The notes: generated from the sequence alone by a model not told the origin. A DNA stretch of 49,965 nucleotides from Paracoccus benzoatiresistens (GCF_026913015.1 NZ_JAPTYD010000027.1:1-49965); one strand, 5' to 3'. Shown: positions 34,302 through 41,965, numbered from the stretch's first letter. A program made the numbers and translations.

Positions 34302-35545
34302 CCGAGGCCGTGGACGCGCTGGTCATCGGCGCGGGACCCGCCGGCCTGATGGCCGCCGAGGCTCTGGCCGCGCCGGGACGCCGGGTGGTGGTGGCCGAGG
34401 CCATGCCGACGCCTGCGCGCAAGTTCCTGATGGCGGGGAAGTCGGGGCTGAACCTGACCAAGGACGAGCCGCCCGAGGCCTTCGCCCGAAGGTTCGGCAG
34501 CGGCAGCGGGGCGCTGTCCGCTGCCCAAGGGTTCTCGGACCGGTGGCGGACGCAACGGCCAGCCGGGGGATATTTGCGTGAAGAGGAACCGGCCTTCGGC
34601 CCCGCAGAGGTGATGTCCTGGGCACGCGGCCTGGGGATCGAACTGTTCACCGGATCGACCGGGCGGGTGTTTCCGGTGGGCATGAAGGCCTCGCCCCTGC
34701 TGCGGGCCTGGCTGGCGCGGCTGCGCGAATGGGGGGTCGAGCTGCGCACCCGGTGGCGCTGGATCGGGGACGGGTTCCGGTTCGAGACGCCCGAGGGGCT
34801 GCGCATCGTCCAGCCTCGCGTGACGGTTCTGGCGCTTGGCGGGGCAAGCTGGCCCCGGCTGGGATCAGACGCGGCCTGGGTGCCGTGGTTGCAGGAAGCC
34901 GGGGTCCGGGTCGCACCCTTTCGCCCCGCGAACATGGGTTTTCGCGTGGCCTGGTCGGCGCAGATGGCGCGGCATTTCGGCGCTGCGGTCAAGGGCACGG
35001 CGTTGCAGGCCGCCGGTCTGGCCAGCCGGGGCGAATGGATCATCGGGCGCCACGGGATCGAGGGCGGCGGTATCTACGAGATCTCGGCCGCGCTGCGCGA
35101 CGGGGCGGCAGGCCTTGTCGATCTGGCGCCGGATCTGGACCACGCGGCCCTGGCCACGCGTTTCGCGAAACCCAGGGGCAAGCTGTCCCTGGGCAACTGG
35201 CTGCGCCGCGTGCTGGACGATCCGGTCAAGGTCGCGCTGCTGCTGGAATGGGGCAGGCCCCTGCCAGACGATCCCGCCGGCTGGGCGGCGCTGGCCAAGG
35301 CGCTGCCCCTGCGCCACAACGGCCCGATGGGGATCGAGACGGCGATATCCTCGGCCGGTGGGGTGACCTGGGATTCGGTCACTGAAGGTCAGGAACTGCG
35401 CGCCATGCCCGATGTCTTTGTCGCGGGAGAGATGCTGGACTGGGAAGCGCCGACCGGCGGCTATCTTCTGACCGCCTGCATGGGCAGCGGATTGCACGCC
35501 GGGCGGGCAGCCGCCGCGCGACTTGCCGCTTCGGCGCAGGGCTGA
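34298..35545 (+). CDS. FAD-dependent flavoprotein, TIGR03862/HI0933-like, with an internal insertion
   Basis: Predicted NAD(P)/FAD-dependent oxidoreductase. It has the dinucleotide fold VIGAGPAGLMAAEAL (about residues 9-23), the family block KFLMAGKSGLNLT, GSTGRVFP, ALGGASWPRLGSD, and a C-terminal second FAD motif VAGEMLDWEAPTGGYLLTACMGSG. The GTG start overlaps holA as GTGA. In relatives the region between NLT and GLG is short and ends in xAFGPxxVxxWxxGLG. Here about 22 extra residues (77-98, QGFSDRWRTQRPAGGYLREEEP) interrupt it in frame (described separately). The substrate is unknown. Confidence 0.9.
   Translation: MTEAVDALVIGAGPAGLMAAEALAAPGRRVVVAEAMPTPARKFLMAGKSGLNLTKDEPPEAFARRFGSGSGALSAAQGFSDRWRTQRPAGGYLREEEPAFGPAEVMSWARGLGIELFTGSTGRVFPVGMKASPLLRAWLARLREWGVELRTRWRWIGDGFRFETPEGLRIVQPRVTVLALGGASWPRLGSDAAWVPWLQEAGVRVAPFRPANMGFRVAWSAQMARHFGAAVKGTALQAAGLASRGEWIIGRHGIEGGGIYEISAALRDGAAGLVDLAPDLDHAALATRFAKPRGKLSLGNWLRRVLDDPVKVALLLEWGRPLPDDPAGWAALAKALPLRHNGPMGIETAISSAGGVTWDSVTEGQELRAMPDVFVAGEMLDWEAPTGGYLLTACMGSGLHAGRAAAARLAASAQG
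34526..34591 (+). other. Probable in-frame insertion inside the flavoprotein gene
   Basis: About 66 bases encoding roughly residues 77-98 seem to be inserted between GALSAA and AFGPAEV, which would otherwise be contiguous in the family. The segment includes GGGGGATATTTGCGTGAAGA, which from memory resembles a short motif common in Rhodobacterales intergenic regions. Insertion boundaries are approximate. A lineage-specific loop is the alternative. Confidence 0.4.
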
Positions 35546-35567
35546 GCCTCTTGCGGCTTTTGGCCCG

Positions 35568-35596
35568 CTTGATGGGGCACAGGCCATGACCTATGC
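35568..35596 (+). promoter_or_regulatory. Candidate heat-shock (RpoH-type) promoter for the DUF1127 gene
   Basis: CTTGAT (35568-35573) and CCTATGC (35590-35596), with 17 bases from the end of the first to CTATGC, resemble the alphaproteobacterial RpoH consensus CTTGAA and CCTATnT. Transcription would start about 40 bases before the DUF1127 ATG at 35642. DUF1127 genes in Rhodobacter are known stress-sigma targets. Confidence 0.45.
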
Positions 35597-35641
35597 AGCC
35601 GGGATGGGAGGAACCCACTCGCCGCAAGGAAAGGGTTTCCG

Positions 35642-35860
35642 ATGGCCTACACGATCACGCATTTCGCGCCCGAGACGCGCAGCCGCATCGACGCCTTCTT
35701 CAACCAGTTCGGCCAGGGAATGAACGCCTATCTGGAATCGCGGGCACGCTGCGCCGAGATCGAGGCGCTGGAGGCGAAGTCCGATGGGGAACTGGCCCGG
35801 ATGGGCCTGACCCGCGACCGGATCCCCGCGCATGTGTTTCGCGATACCTATTGGCCTTGA
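35642..35860 (+). CDS. DUF1127 (YjiS-like) small protein
   Basis: A 72-residue protein ending in the Arg/Glu-rich DUF1127 helix-turn: RCAEIEALEAKSDGELARMGLTRDRIPAHVFRDTY. In Rhodobacter and Agrobacterium such proteins bind RNA or influence stress and phosphate responses. A strong AAGGAAAGG site precedes the ATG. It is monocistronic, with a candidate RpoH-type promoter upstream, and converges on the thioesterase 6 bases downstream, leaving no space for the small RNAs that follow ccaF1-type genes in R. sphaeroides. Confidence 0.9.
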   Translation: MAYTITHFAPETRSRIDAFFNQFGQGMNAYLESRARCAEIEALEAKSDGELARMGLTRDRIPAHVFRDTYWP

Positions 35861-35866
35861 CCGGGC

Positions 35867-36283
35867 CTAGTCCGTCCAGTCGATCACCATCTGCGTTTGC
35901 GTGACGATTGCCGCGGTCTTGCCGTCACCGCGTGTGATGGTGGTCTGCCAGATCTGCGTCGTCCGGCCGAGATGCAGGGGCAGGCTGACCGCCCGGGCCA
36001 CATCGCCCAGCCGGATCGGGCGCAGGAAGTTGGTCTTGCTTTCCAGCGTGGTGGTGGATTTCCCCGCAGGCAGGTTCATGAAGGTGCCGGTGCCCCCGGC
36101 ATTATCCGCAAGCCCCATGATCGCGCCGCCATGCAGCACGCCGTTGCGGTTGGCCAGGGCCTGGGTCACCGGCATCTCGAATTCGACCCGGCTAGGCGTG
36201 GCGCTGACCAGCCGGGCGCCGATATGGACGGCGAATTCGGGCTGATCCTCGGCGTCCCGCCTGATGTGGTGATCGTCGTTCAT
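35867..36283 (-). CDS. PaaI-family hotdog-fold thioesterase
   Basis: Predicted acyl-CoA thioesterase of 138 residues. The hotdog core is visible: the NGVLHGGAIMGLADNAGG motif with the catalytic-region Asp on the central helix, then TTTLESKTNFLRPIRLGD and the closing strands. The substrate (phenylacetyl-, aryl- or medium-chain acyl-CoA) cannot be determined. It is cytoplasmic and separated by 57 bases from the lytic transglycosylase gene upstream on the same strand. Confidence 0.9.
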   Translation of the reverse strand: MNDDHHIRRDAEDQPEFAVHIGARLVSATPSRVEFEMPVTQALANRNGVLHGGAIMGLADNAGGTGTFMNLPAGKSTTTLESKTNFLRPIRLGDVARAVSLPLHLGRTTQIWQTTITRGDGKTAAIVTQTQMVIDWTD

Positions 36284-36340
36284 CCGCGTCCCTTCCGTTG
36301 CCCGGCCATATCATCCGGGCGGGGCGCCAAGGGCAAGCCT

Positions 36341-36922
36341 TCAGGCCCTGCGGCAGGACACCAGTTGCGCGCGATACATCTGCGCGCGCTGGCCGACCTG
36401 GTTCGCCACCCGCACCAGCCAGGGCTTGCCCAGATAGGATTGCCGCGCAAAGCCCGACCGCCCCTCGTGATAGGCCAGGTATTGCGAGGCCGCGTCCCAT
36501 TTCGAGATGCCCAGGCGGCGGTTGGAGTTGTGCATGTACCAGCCCATGAAATCCGTCGCATGGCGGATGTTGTCGCGCTTGGCGCGGCGGTTGCCGGTTT
36601 CCTTCTGGTATTCCTCCCATGTGCCGTCCAGGGCCTGGGAATAGCCGAAGGCGCTGGACTGGCGGCCGATGGGGATCACGCCAAGGGCATATTGATGCGG
36701 CGTGCGGGCATCTCCGATGAACTTCGATTCCTGGTGGATGGCGGCCATCTGCACATGGATGGGCACGCCCCATTTCCGCTCGGTCGCCTTCATCGCGCGG
36801 TAATAGGCCGGCCGTTCGGCCACGATGGCGCAGGCGTTGTCCAGCTGCCGGGGTGCCGAATAGTTGCCGCCGCCGCATGACGCGACCAGCCCGACAATCG
36901 CGAGTTTCAGAAGCCTGCTCAT
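36341..36922 (-). CDS. Lytic transglycosylase (SLT domain) lipoprotein
   Basis: Predicted peptidoglycan-cleaving lysozyme-like enzyme. The signal peptide (MSRLLKLAIVGLVASC) ends in a lipobox with Cys16, so it is a lipoprotein. In the SLT domain, AAIHQESKF holds the catalytic Glu, followed by AFGYSQALDGTWEEYQ (the GxxQ block) and YLAYHEGRSGF. I chose ATG 36922 because the signal sequence begins there and AGGGCAGG precedes it; the frame runs 14 residues further up. It has 193 residues. It follows glpK on the same strand, with 64 bases between. Confidence 0.9.
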   Translation of the reverse strand: MSRLLKLAIVGLVASCGGGNYSAPRQLDNACAIVAERPAYYRAMKATERKWGVPIHVQMAAIHQESKFIGDARTPHQYALGVIPIGRQSSAFGYSQALDGTWEEYQKETGNRRAKRDNIRHATDFMGWYMHNSNRRLGISKWDAASQYLAYHEGRSGFARQSYLGKPWLVRVANQVGQRAQMYRAQLVSCRRA

Positions 36923-36986
36923 CCTGCCCTCTTGTCGTTTTCCGGCGATCTTACGGAAATTCACGGGCAGGTGAAATCACAAAGCC

Positions 36987-38468
36987 TCAAGATGGGACCG
37001 ACAGCACCGCCTGCACCGCACGGGTCCAAGCGGAATAGCGCCGGTCCCGCTCATCCCCGGCCATCCGGGGCTCGAAGCGGCGATCAAGCTGCCAGGCCCG
37101 GGCATATTCCGCGGGCGACGGGCAAAGCCCCGCGCGATAGCCCGCCAGCCAGGCCGCCCCTTGGGCCGTTGTCTCGGTGTTCCTTGGGCGATCCACCGGT
37201 GCGCCGAGGATGTCGGCCAGGAACTGCATGGCCGGTTCGCTGGCGGTCATGCCGCCATCGACGCGCAGCACGGCATCCCCGGCGTCCGGCCAGTCAGCGC
37301 GCATCGCCTGCAGCAGATCGCGGGTCTGGAAGCCCACGCTTTCCAGCGCCGCGCGCGCGAATTCGGCGGGGCCGGTGTTGCGCGTCAGCCCGAAGATCGC
37401 GCCGCGCGCAGCGGGCGCCCAATGGGGCGCGCCGAGGCCCGTAAAGGCCGGGACCATGATGACCTGCTGGCTGTCGTCGGCCTGTCCCGACAGGGTCTGG
37501 GTCTCCTTGGCCTCGCGGATCAGCTTCAGGCCGTCGCGCAGCCATTGGACCACGGCGCCTGCGATGAAGATGCTGCCCTCCAGCGCGAAGGTCGTCTTGC
37601 CGTCCAGGCGATAGGCGATGGTGGTCAGCAGCCGGTTCCGCGACCGGACCGCCTGGCCGCCGGTGTTCAGCAGCGCGAAGCAGCCGGTTCCATAGGTCGA
37701 TTTCATCATCCCCGGCGTGAAGCAGGCCTGCCCGACGGTCGCTGCCTGCTGGTCGCCCGCGACGCCGGTGATCGGGATTTCCCGTCCGAACAGGTCGCCG
37801 CGGGTGGTGCCGAAGTCGTCGGCGCTGTCCCTGACCTCGGGCAGCAATTCGCGCGGGATGCCGAACAGGCGGCACATGTCGTCCGACCACTCGCCCTTGC
37901 GGATGTCGTAAAGCAGCGTGCGGCTGGCATTGGTGGCATCCGTCACATGCGCCCGCCCGCCGGTCAGCTTCCAGATCAGGAAGCTGTCGATGGTGCCGAA
38001 GGCCAGTTCGCCCGCGCGGGCCCGGTCCCGCGCGCCCTCGACCCGATCCAGCAGCCAGGCGATCTTGGTCGCACTGAAATAGGGATCCAGCAGCAGGCCG
38101 GTGGTGTCGGTCACCTGATCCTCGACTCCTTCGTCGCGCAGCCGGTCGCAGACGTCGGCGGTGCGGCGGTCCTGCCAGACGATGGCGCGGTGGATGGGCT
38201 GGCCGGTCCTGCGGTCCCAGATCACGACGGTTTCGCGCTGGTTGGTGATGCCGATGGCATCGATGCGGGGCGCGCCCGCGCGTTCAATGGCGGCGCGGGC
38301 GGTTCCGGCACTGGCGGTCCAGATGTCGCCGGGGTCGTGTTCGACCCAGCCGGACCGGGGAAAGTGCTGCGGGAATTCATGCTGCGCCGTGGCCTGCACC
38401 TGCAACTCGTCGCTGAAGACCAGCGCGCGGGACGAGGTCGTCCCCTGGTCCATCGCCAGAATCGTCAT
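36987..38468 (-). CDS. glpK: Glycerol kinase
   Basis: Phosphorylates glycerol to sn-glycerol 3-phosphate with ATP. It is an FGGY-family enzyme of 493 residues with the N-terminal [11 protein letters not shown], the substrate segment [17 protein letters not shown], the family signature region ([17 protein letters not shown]), and [13 protein letters not shown]. Its start overlaps the stop of the ModE-like regulator by four bases (ATGA), so the two are translationally coupled. No glpF, glpD or glp transporter is nearby. Confidence 0.96.
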   Translation of the reverse strand: MTILAMDQGTTSSRALVFSDELQVQATAQHEFPQHFPRSGWVEHDPGDIWTASAGTARAAIERAGAPRIDAIGITNQRETVVIWDRRTGQPIHRAIVWQDRRTADVCDRLRDEGVEDQVTDTTGLLLDPYFSATKIAWLLDRVEGARDRARAGELAFGTIDSFLIWKLTGGRAHVTDATNASRTLLYDIRKGEWSDDMCRLFGIPRELLPEVRDSADDFGTTRGDLFGREIPITGVAGDQQAATVGQACFTPGMMKSTYGTGCFALLNTGGQAVRSRNRLLTTIAYRLDGKTTFALEGSIFIAGAVVQWLRDGLKLIREAKETQTLSGQADDSQQVIMVPAFTGLGAPHWAPAARGAIFGLTRNTGPAEFARAALESVGFQTRDLLQAMRADWPDAGDAVLRVDGGMTASEPAMQFLADILGAPVDRPRNTETTAQGAAWLAGYRAGLCPSPAEYARAWQLDRRFEPRMAGDERDRRYSAWTRAVQAVLSVPS

Positions 38469-38833
38469 GCGCCGTTCTCCTTGTCCTGTTTCATCAATGC
38501 GCCAATGGCGGCCAGGTCCGAAGCCCCCTGGTCGCGCAGCAGTTCTTCCAGCGATTCGTAATGCCGCAGCACGGCCTGGCCTGCCGGCGTGACCGACGCC
38601 CCGCCGCCTCCCGCCCCGCCGCGGCTGCTGTCGACCAGCGGATGGGCGAAAGCCGCGTTCATTTCCTCGACCAGGGTCCAGGCGCGCTTGTAGCTCATCC
38701 CCATCTGGCGCCCGGCGGCCGAGATCGAGCCAAGCTGCCCGATCAGCCGCAAGAGCTGCGCCTTGCCCGGTCCCAGCACCAGCGGCGCGTCATATTCCAG
38801 CCGCAGCTTGATCCGGGGGCCGTCCTTGTCCAT
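38465..38833 (-). CDS. ModE-like winged helix-turn-helix regulator
   Basis: A 122-residue protein made of a LysR/ModE-type winged helix ([36 protein letters not shown], about residues 25-60) and a short dimer helix. It is like the DNA-binding part of ModE without the molybdate-binding domain. A GGAGGGG glycine linker sits in the wing, as in single-domain ModE proteins. It is coupled to glpK by ATGA overlap, so it may control that operon, or it may be a molybdate-related regulator placed there by chance. It diverges from the thiolase gene. Confidence 0.88.
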   Translation of the reverse strand: MDKDGPRIKLRLEYDAPLVLGPGKAQLLRLIGQLGSISAAGRQMGMSYKRAWTLVEEMNAAFAHPLVDSSRGGAGGGGASVTPAGQAVLRHYESLEELLRDQGASDLAAIGALMKQDKENGA

Positions 38834-38907
38834 CGCGATTCGGTTTCCTGCCTTTCCCGCAAGTTAGCCGCAGGCTGCGGGCGCGTGCAAACGACGCCAC
38901 GATTCGC

Positions 38908-38935
38908 TTGTCGCCCGACGGGCGGCGCCTATGCT
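38908..38935 (+). promoter_or_regulatory. Candidate sigma-70-type promoter for the thiolase gene
   Basis: TTGTCG (38908-38913) and TATGCT (38930-38935) are 16 bases apart, 28 bases before the thiolase ATG. A strong AAGGGAGGGG ribosome site lies between the -10 and the start. It sits in the 130-base divergent gap to the ModE-like gene. Confidence 0.5.
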
Positions 38936-38963
38936 GGCCCCGTGACCAAGGGAGGGGTTCATC

Positions 38964-40142
38964 ATGTCCACCGAAATCGTCATCCTGTCCGGCGCGCGCA
39001 CCGCCATCGGCACCTTTGGCGGCAGCCTGGCGGCCATCCCGCCGATCCAGCTGGCGGCCACGGTGACCAGGGCCGCGATGGAACGCGCCAATGTCGCCCC
39101 CGACCGGATCGGGCAGGTGGTCTTCGGCCATGTGATCAATACCGAGCCCCGCGACATGTATCTGTCCCGGGTAGCGATGCTGGAGGCGGGCATTCCCGAC
39201 GCCACCCCCGCCATGAACGTGAACCGGCTTTGCGGGTCGGGGGCGCAGGCCATCGTCTCGGCCGCCCAGGTGCTGATGCTGGGCGAGGCGGATTTCGCCG
39301 TCGCGGGCGGCGCCGAGAGCATGAGCCGCGCGCCCTATGCGGTCAGCTCCGCGCGATTCGGCGCCAAGATGGGCGACCAGCGGATGCTGGACATGATGAC
39401 CGGCGCGCTGACCTGTCCGATGGGCACCGGCCACATGGGCGTGACCGCGGAAAACGTCGCGGCCGAGCACGACGTCAGCCGCCAGGCCCAGGACGAGTTC
39501 GCGATGGAATCGCAGCGCCGCGCGGCGGCGGCCATCGCGGCGGGACATTTCCGCGACCAGATCGTCCCGGTCGAGGTCAAGGGCCGCAAGGGGCCGGTGA
39601 TCTTCGACACGGACGAGCATCCGAAGGAATCCAGCCTCGACAAGCTCGCCGGGCTGAAGGCGGTGTTCCGGAAGGACGGCACCGTGACGGCGGGCAATGC
39701 CAGCGGCATCAACGACGGGGCGGCGGCCCTGGTGCTGGCGCGGGCTGACGCGGCGCAGGCGGCGGGTCTGACACCGCGGGCGCGAATCCTGGGGCATGCG
39801 GTGGTGGGGGTGCGGCCCGAGGTGATGGGCATCGGCCCCATCCCGGCGGTGCAGGCGCTGCTGGAAAGGACCGGCTTGTCGGTCGGCGATTTCGACGTGA
39901 TCGAATCGAACGAGGCCTTTGCCGCGCAGGCCCTGGCGGTGAACAAGGGGCTGGGCCTGGACCCGGCACGGGTGAACCCGAACGGCGGCGCCATCGCGCT
40001 TGGCCATCCCGTCGGCGCGACCGGCGCGATCATCACCGTCAAGGCGCTTCACCAACTGGAGCGCACCGGCGGCAGGCGCGCGCTGATCACCATGTGCATC
40101 GGCGGCGGGCAGGGGATCGCCCTGGCGATCGAGCGGGTGTGA
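38964..40142 (+). CDS. Acetyl-CoA acetyltransferase (thiolase)
   Basis: Condenses or cleaves 3-oxoacyl-CoA; 392 residues, of the biosynthetic/acetoacetyl-CoA thiolase type. The catalytic residues are Cys90 (NRLCGSGAQA), His348 (ALGHPVGATG) and Cys378 (MCIGGGQG). NEAFAAQALAVNKGLGL and GGAIALGHP are signature blocks. A strong AAGGGAGGGG site precedes the ATG. Family members make acetoacetyl-CoA for polyhydroxybutyrate or degrade beta-oxidation products. No phaB or phaC lies here, so the route is open. It converges on the DMT exporter, 4 bases away. Confidence 0.93.
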   Translation: MSTEIVILSGARTAIGTFGGSLAAIPPIQLAATVTRAAMERANVAPDRIGQVVFGHVINTEPRDMYLSRVAMLEAGIPDATPAMNVNRLCGSGAQAIVSAAQVLMLGEADFAVAGGAESMSRAPYAVSSARFGAKMGDQRMLDMMTGALTCPMGTGHMGVTAENVAAEHDVSRQAQDEFAMESQRRAAAAIAAGHFRDQIVPVEVKGRKGPVIFDTDEHPKESSLDKLAGLKAVFRKDGTVTAGNASGINDGAAALVLARADAAQAAGLTPRARILGHAVVGVRPEVMGIGPIPAVQALLERTGLSVGDFDVIESNEAFAAQALAVNKGLGLDPARVNPNGGAIALGHPVGATGAIITVKALHQLERTGGRRALITMCIGGGQGIALAIERV

Positions 40143-40146
40143 CGGC

Positions 40147-41049
40147 TCAGGCCGGTTGCACGGCCTGGCGCTGACGGGATAGCCGCAGGGCGGCGATCCC
40201 GGCCAGGATGATCACGATGCTGGCGATGATCGTCCAGCGGTCGGGGCTTTCGCCGAAAAGCGCGATCCCCGCCACCATGGCAAAGATCAGCCGCGTATAA
40301 CGGAAGGGCGTCACCGCGCCGACCTGGCCCGTGCGCATCGCGACCGTCAGGAAGGTATAGGCGCAGACCCCCATTGCCGAGGCCGCCAGCAGCGCCAGCC
40401 AGGTCGGGGCGTCGGGCGTGGTCATCGGCCCGCCAAAGGGCAGGACGATCAGCCCGGCCACGATCAGCATGGAAAAGCCTGCCACGCCCAACTGCCGGAA
40501 GGACAGCGACACGGGCGCAGCGCGGGTCGCCAGGTCGCGCCCGGCAAAGCCCAGCATCGCCATGATCGCCAGCAGGGACAGAACCCCGAAGCCTTCGGTT
40601 CCTGGCCGCAGGATCAGCAGCACGCCCCCAAAGCCGAAAGCCACGGCCAGCCAGCGGCGCGGCCCGATCCGTTCGCCGAACAGCAGGGCCGCGCCCACCA
40701 TCACCACAAGCGGGGTCGCCTGCAGGATGGCCGAGGCGGTGGACAGCGGCGTCAGCGCAATGGCCAGCATGTAGAACAGGCGGCCCGTCACTTCGGACAG
40801 CGACCGCAGGACCATCGCGCGGCCCAGCATGGCGCGGGTCAGCGGCGGCTCGCCCGCCAGCAGCGACAGGAGCGCGAAGGTGGCGGTGCCAAGGATGCCA
40901 AAGGTGATCAGCACCTGTCCCGGTGGCAGGCTGACGGCGGCGATCTTCAGCAGCGAATCCTCGACAGCGAAGCCTGCCATGGACAGCACCATGAAGACGG
41001 CCCCCCGCAGGTTGTAGGCGGGCCCGAGACGTGTGTTGCGATGGGACAT
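40147..41049 (-). CDS. DMT-superfamily (EamA) transporter
   Basis: Inner-membrane permease of about ten helices in two EamA repeats (300 residues). The first repeat starts after the N-terminal RLGPAYNLRGAVFMVLSMAGFAVEDSLLK; the second shows TPFRYTRLIFAMVAGIALFGE. I chose ATG 41049, which has AAGG 8 bases upstream; the frame continues to 41169 through a terminator, which is not plausible coding. The substrate is unknown; metabolite or drug export is typical. A strong terminator and a structured element lie 86-280 bases upstream and could form its leader. Confidence 0.9.
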   Translation of the reverse strand: MSHRNTRLGPAYNLRGAVFMVLSMAGFAVEDSLLKIAAVSLPPGQVLITFGILGTATFALLSLLAGEPPLTRAMLGRAMVLRSLSEVTGRLFYMLAIALTPLSTASAILQATPLVVMVGAALLFGERIGPRRWLAVAFGFGGVLLILRPGTEGFGVLSLLAIMAMLGFAGRDLATRAAPVSLSFRQLGVAGFSMLIVAGLIVLPFGGPMTTPDAPTWLALLAASAMGVCAYTFLTVAMRTGQVGAVTPFRYTRLIFAMVAGIALFGESPDRWTIIASIVIILAGIAALRLSRQRQAVQPA

Positions 41050-41125
41050 GACCGGACCTTGTCTGCGGCGAACCGGCCAAGCAGTCCCCCATCGGCGCGG
41101 CCAAGGCAAGCGGGCCTGTGCGCCC

Positions 41126-41159
41126 AAAAAGGAACGGGCCGCCCAGATGAGGCGGCCCG
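41126..41159 (-). terminator. Strong intrinsic terminator between the leader element and the DMT exporter
   Basis: CGGGCCGCC (41135-41143) and GGCGGCCCG (41151-41159) form a perfect 9-bp stem with a 7-base loop. On the minus strand it is followed by TTCCTTTTT. Since yhhQ ends at 41363, something transcribed between 41160 and 41362 must end here, or it acts as an attenuator for the DMT gene starting at 41049. Confidence 0.85.
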
Positions 41160-41238
41160 CGAGATCCACGGAGATGGTCCGGTTAGGGATGGCGGGTAGT
41201 CCGGTCCCAACCAGGGTTTACGACCCTTGGGGCTGCCC

Positions 41239-41295
41239 TCAGGCCACGGCCCCCCTGACTGTTCCGACACCTCTCTCCAATATCACTCTCGACAC
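41239..41295 (-). CDS. 18-codon leader ORF with an extreme ribosome-binding site
   Basis: GTG start, then codons giving MSRVILERGVGTVRGAVA and a TGA stop at 41241-41239. It is too short to be a stable enzyme; a leader peptide or small protein is plausible. The AGGAGG lies 7 bases before the GTG. The composition (three Arg, five Val) shows no run pointing to a specific amino-acid attenuator. A second GTG at 41270 in another frame opens a longer frame through the terminator, which I judge non-coding. The real support is the strength of the ribosome site and its position ahead of the paired hairpins. Confidence 0.45.
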   Translation of the reverse strand: MSRVILERGVGTVRGAVA

Positions 41296-41311
41296 TGGAC
41301 CACCTCCTTTC
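41295..41311 (-). promoter_or_regulatory. Hyper-extended Shine-Dalgarno, 17-base anti-SD complementarity
   Basis: The minus strand reads GAAAGGAGGTGGTCCAG here. The 16S rRNA 3' tail conserved in alphaproteobacteria (CTGGATCACCTCCTTTC) pairs with all 17 bases, with one G-U pair. Typical sites pair over 4-8 bases. The pairing reaches the first base of the GTG start of the 18-codon ORF. Confidence 0.75.
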
Positions 41312-41362
41312 AATTGGTTGCCGTTATAAGGAAAATGGTGCCACAGATCGGGGTCGTGTCAA

Positions 41363-41965
41363 TCAGATTGTTCGCTCGGCCCGCAACAAATTGCGGACAA
41401 TCAGGCGGAAAGGCACAAGTGCCAGTATGGCCAGACTCGTCTTGACCATCCAGTCGGCAGTTGCCAGGGAAACCCACAGCGCAGTGACCGGTCCTTGACC
41501 AAGCAGCGGAACGCCCTCGTTCGCCCAGGCTGTATTGGCGTCATGGGGCAGGCTGGCCGAGAAGGCCAGGGTAAAGAAGATCGCCGTATCCAGCACCGAC
41601 CCCACCGAGGACGAGGTCAGCGGCGCGACCCACCAGTGGCGGTTGCGCAACGCGTTGAAGACGACGATGTCCACCAGTTGCGCGACCAGGAAGGCCGTGC
41701 CGGAGCCGATGGCGATTCGCAGGGTGGTCTTGTCCAGCCCTGCGGCGATGACCGAGCAGACGACGCCCACGACGAATCCCACCAGCACGACACGGCGGGC
41801 CGCGGCGGGGCCATAGACGCGGTTCATGATCTCGGTCACCAGGAACGAGAAGGGATAGGTGAAGGCCCCCCAGGTCAGCCACGAGCCGACGGTGAATTGC
41901 ACAAGGATGTTCGAGGCCACGACGATGGTGGCCATGGCAAGGATGCCGGGCAGATAGCGGGTCAT
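41363..41965 (-). CDS. yhhQ: Queuosine precursor transporter (YhhQ / VUT family)
   Basis: Inner-membrane permease of about six helices (200 residues) for uptake of queuosine precursors (preQ0/preQ1). Landmarks are NILVQFTVGSWLTWGAFTYPFSFLVTEIMNRVYG, the AAGLDKTTLRIAIGSGTAFLVAQLVDI segment and SSVGSVLDTAIFFTLAF. A GGAAAAAGA site precedes the ATG. I saw no preQ1-I-type aptamer upstream: the region has a short hairpin and a CGCGG/CCGCG stem but no loop matching the known pattern. It lies between the phytase-like gene and the structured element downstream. Confidence 0.92.
   Translation of the reverse strand: MTRYLPGILAMATIVVASNILVQFTVGSWLTWGAFTYPFSFLVTEIMNRVYGPAAARRVVLVGFVVGVVCSVIAAGLDKTTLRIAIGSGTAFLVAQLVDIVVFNALRNRHWWVAPLTSSSVGSVLDTAIFFTLAFSASLPHDANTAWANEGVPLLGQGPVTALWVSLATADWMVKTSLAILALVPFRLIVRNLLRAERTI

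Larger units (their letters stand above)
41130..41326 (-). ncRNA. Candidate structured small RNA / attenuator leader
   Basis: This covers most of the 313-base gap between yhhQ and the DMT exporter. In transcript order it holds a TTGACA hexamer at 41357-41362 (possible -35, with CCATTT or TATAAC as -10, neither at ideal spacing), the extreme ribosome site at 41295-41311 and an 18-codon ORF. Hairpin 1 follows at 41211-41230 (CCA-GGGT pairing with ACCC-TGG). Hairpin 2 is at 41181-41212 (GGTT-GGGA with TCCC-AACC, one bulge). The terminator is at 41135-41159. Hairpins 1 and 2 compete for 41211-41212. The 5' end is estimated. I do not recognise it as 6S, SRP RNA, tmRNA or a known riboswitch. Confidence 0.5.

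Noticed and set aside
40947..41270. A 107-residue minus-strand ORF starting at GTG 41270
   Set aside because: It runs through the perfect terminator stem and into the DMT exporter in another frame, is Pro/Ser/Gly-rich and has no ribosome site of its own.
41295..41311. A fragment of a 16S rRNA gene
   Set aside because: Only 17 bases match the 3' tail, with no helix 45 or other rRNA sequence next to it; a functional ribosome-binding element fits better.
41130..41326. 4.5S SRP RNA or 6S RNA
   Set aside because: The conserved SRP tetraloop/GGAAGCAGC region and the 6S open-bubble layout are absent.
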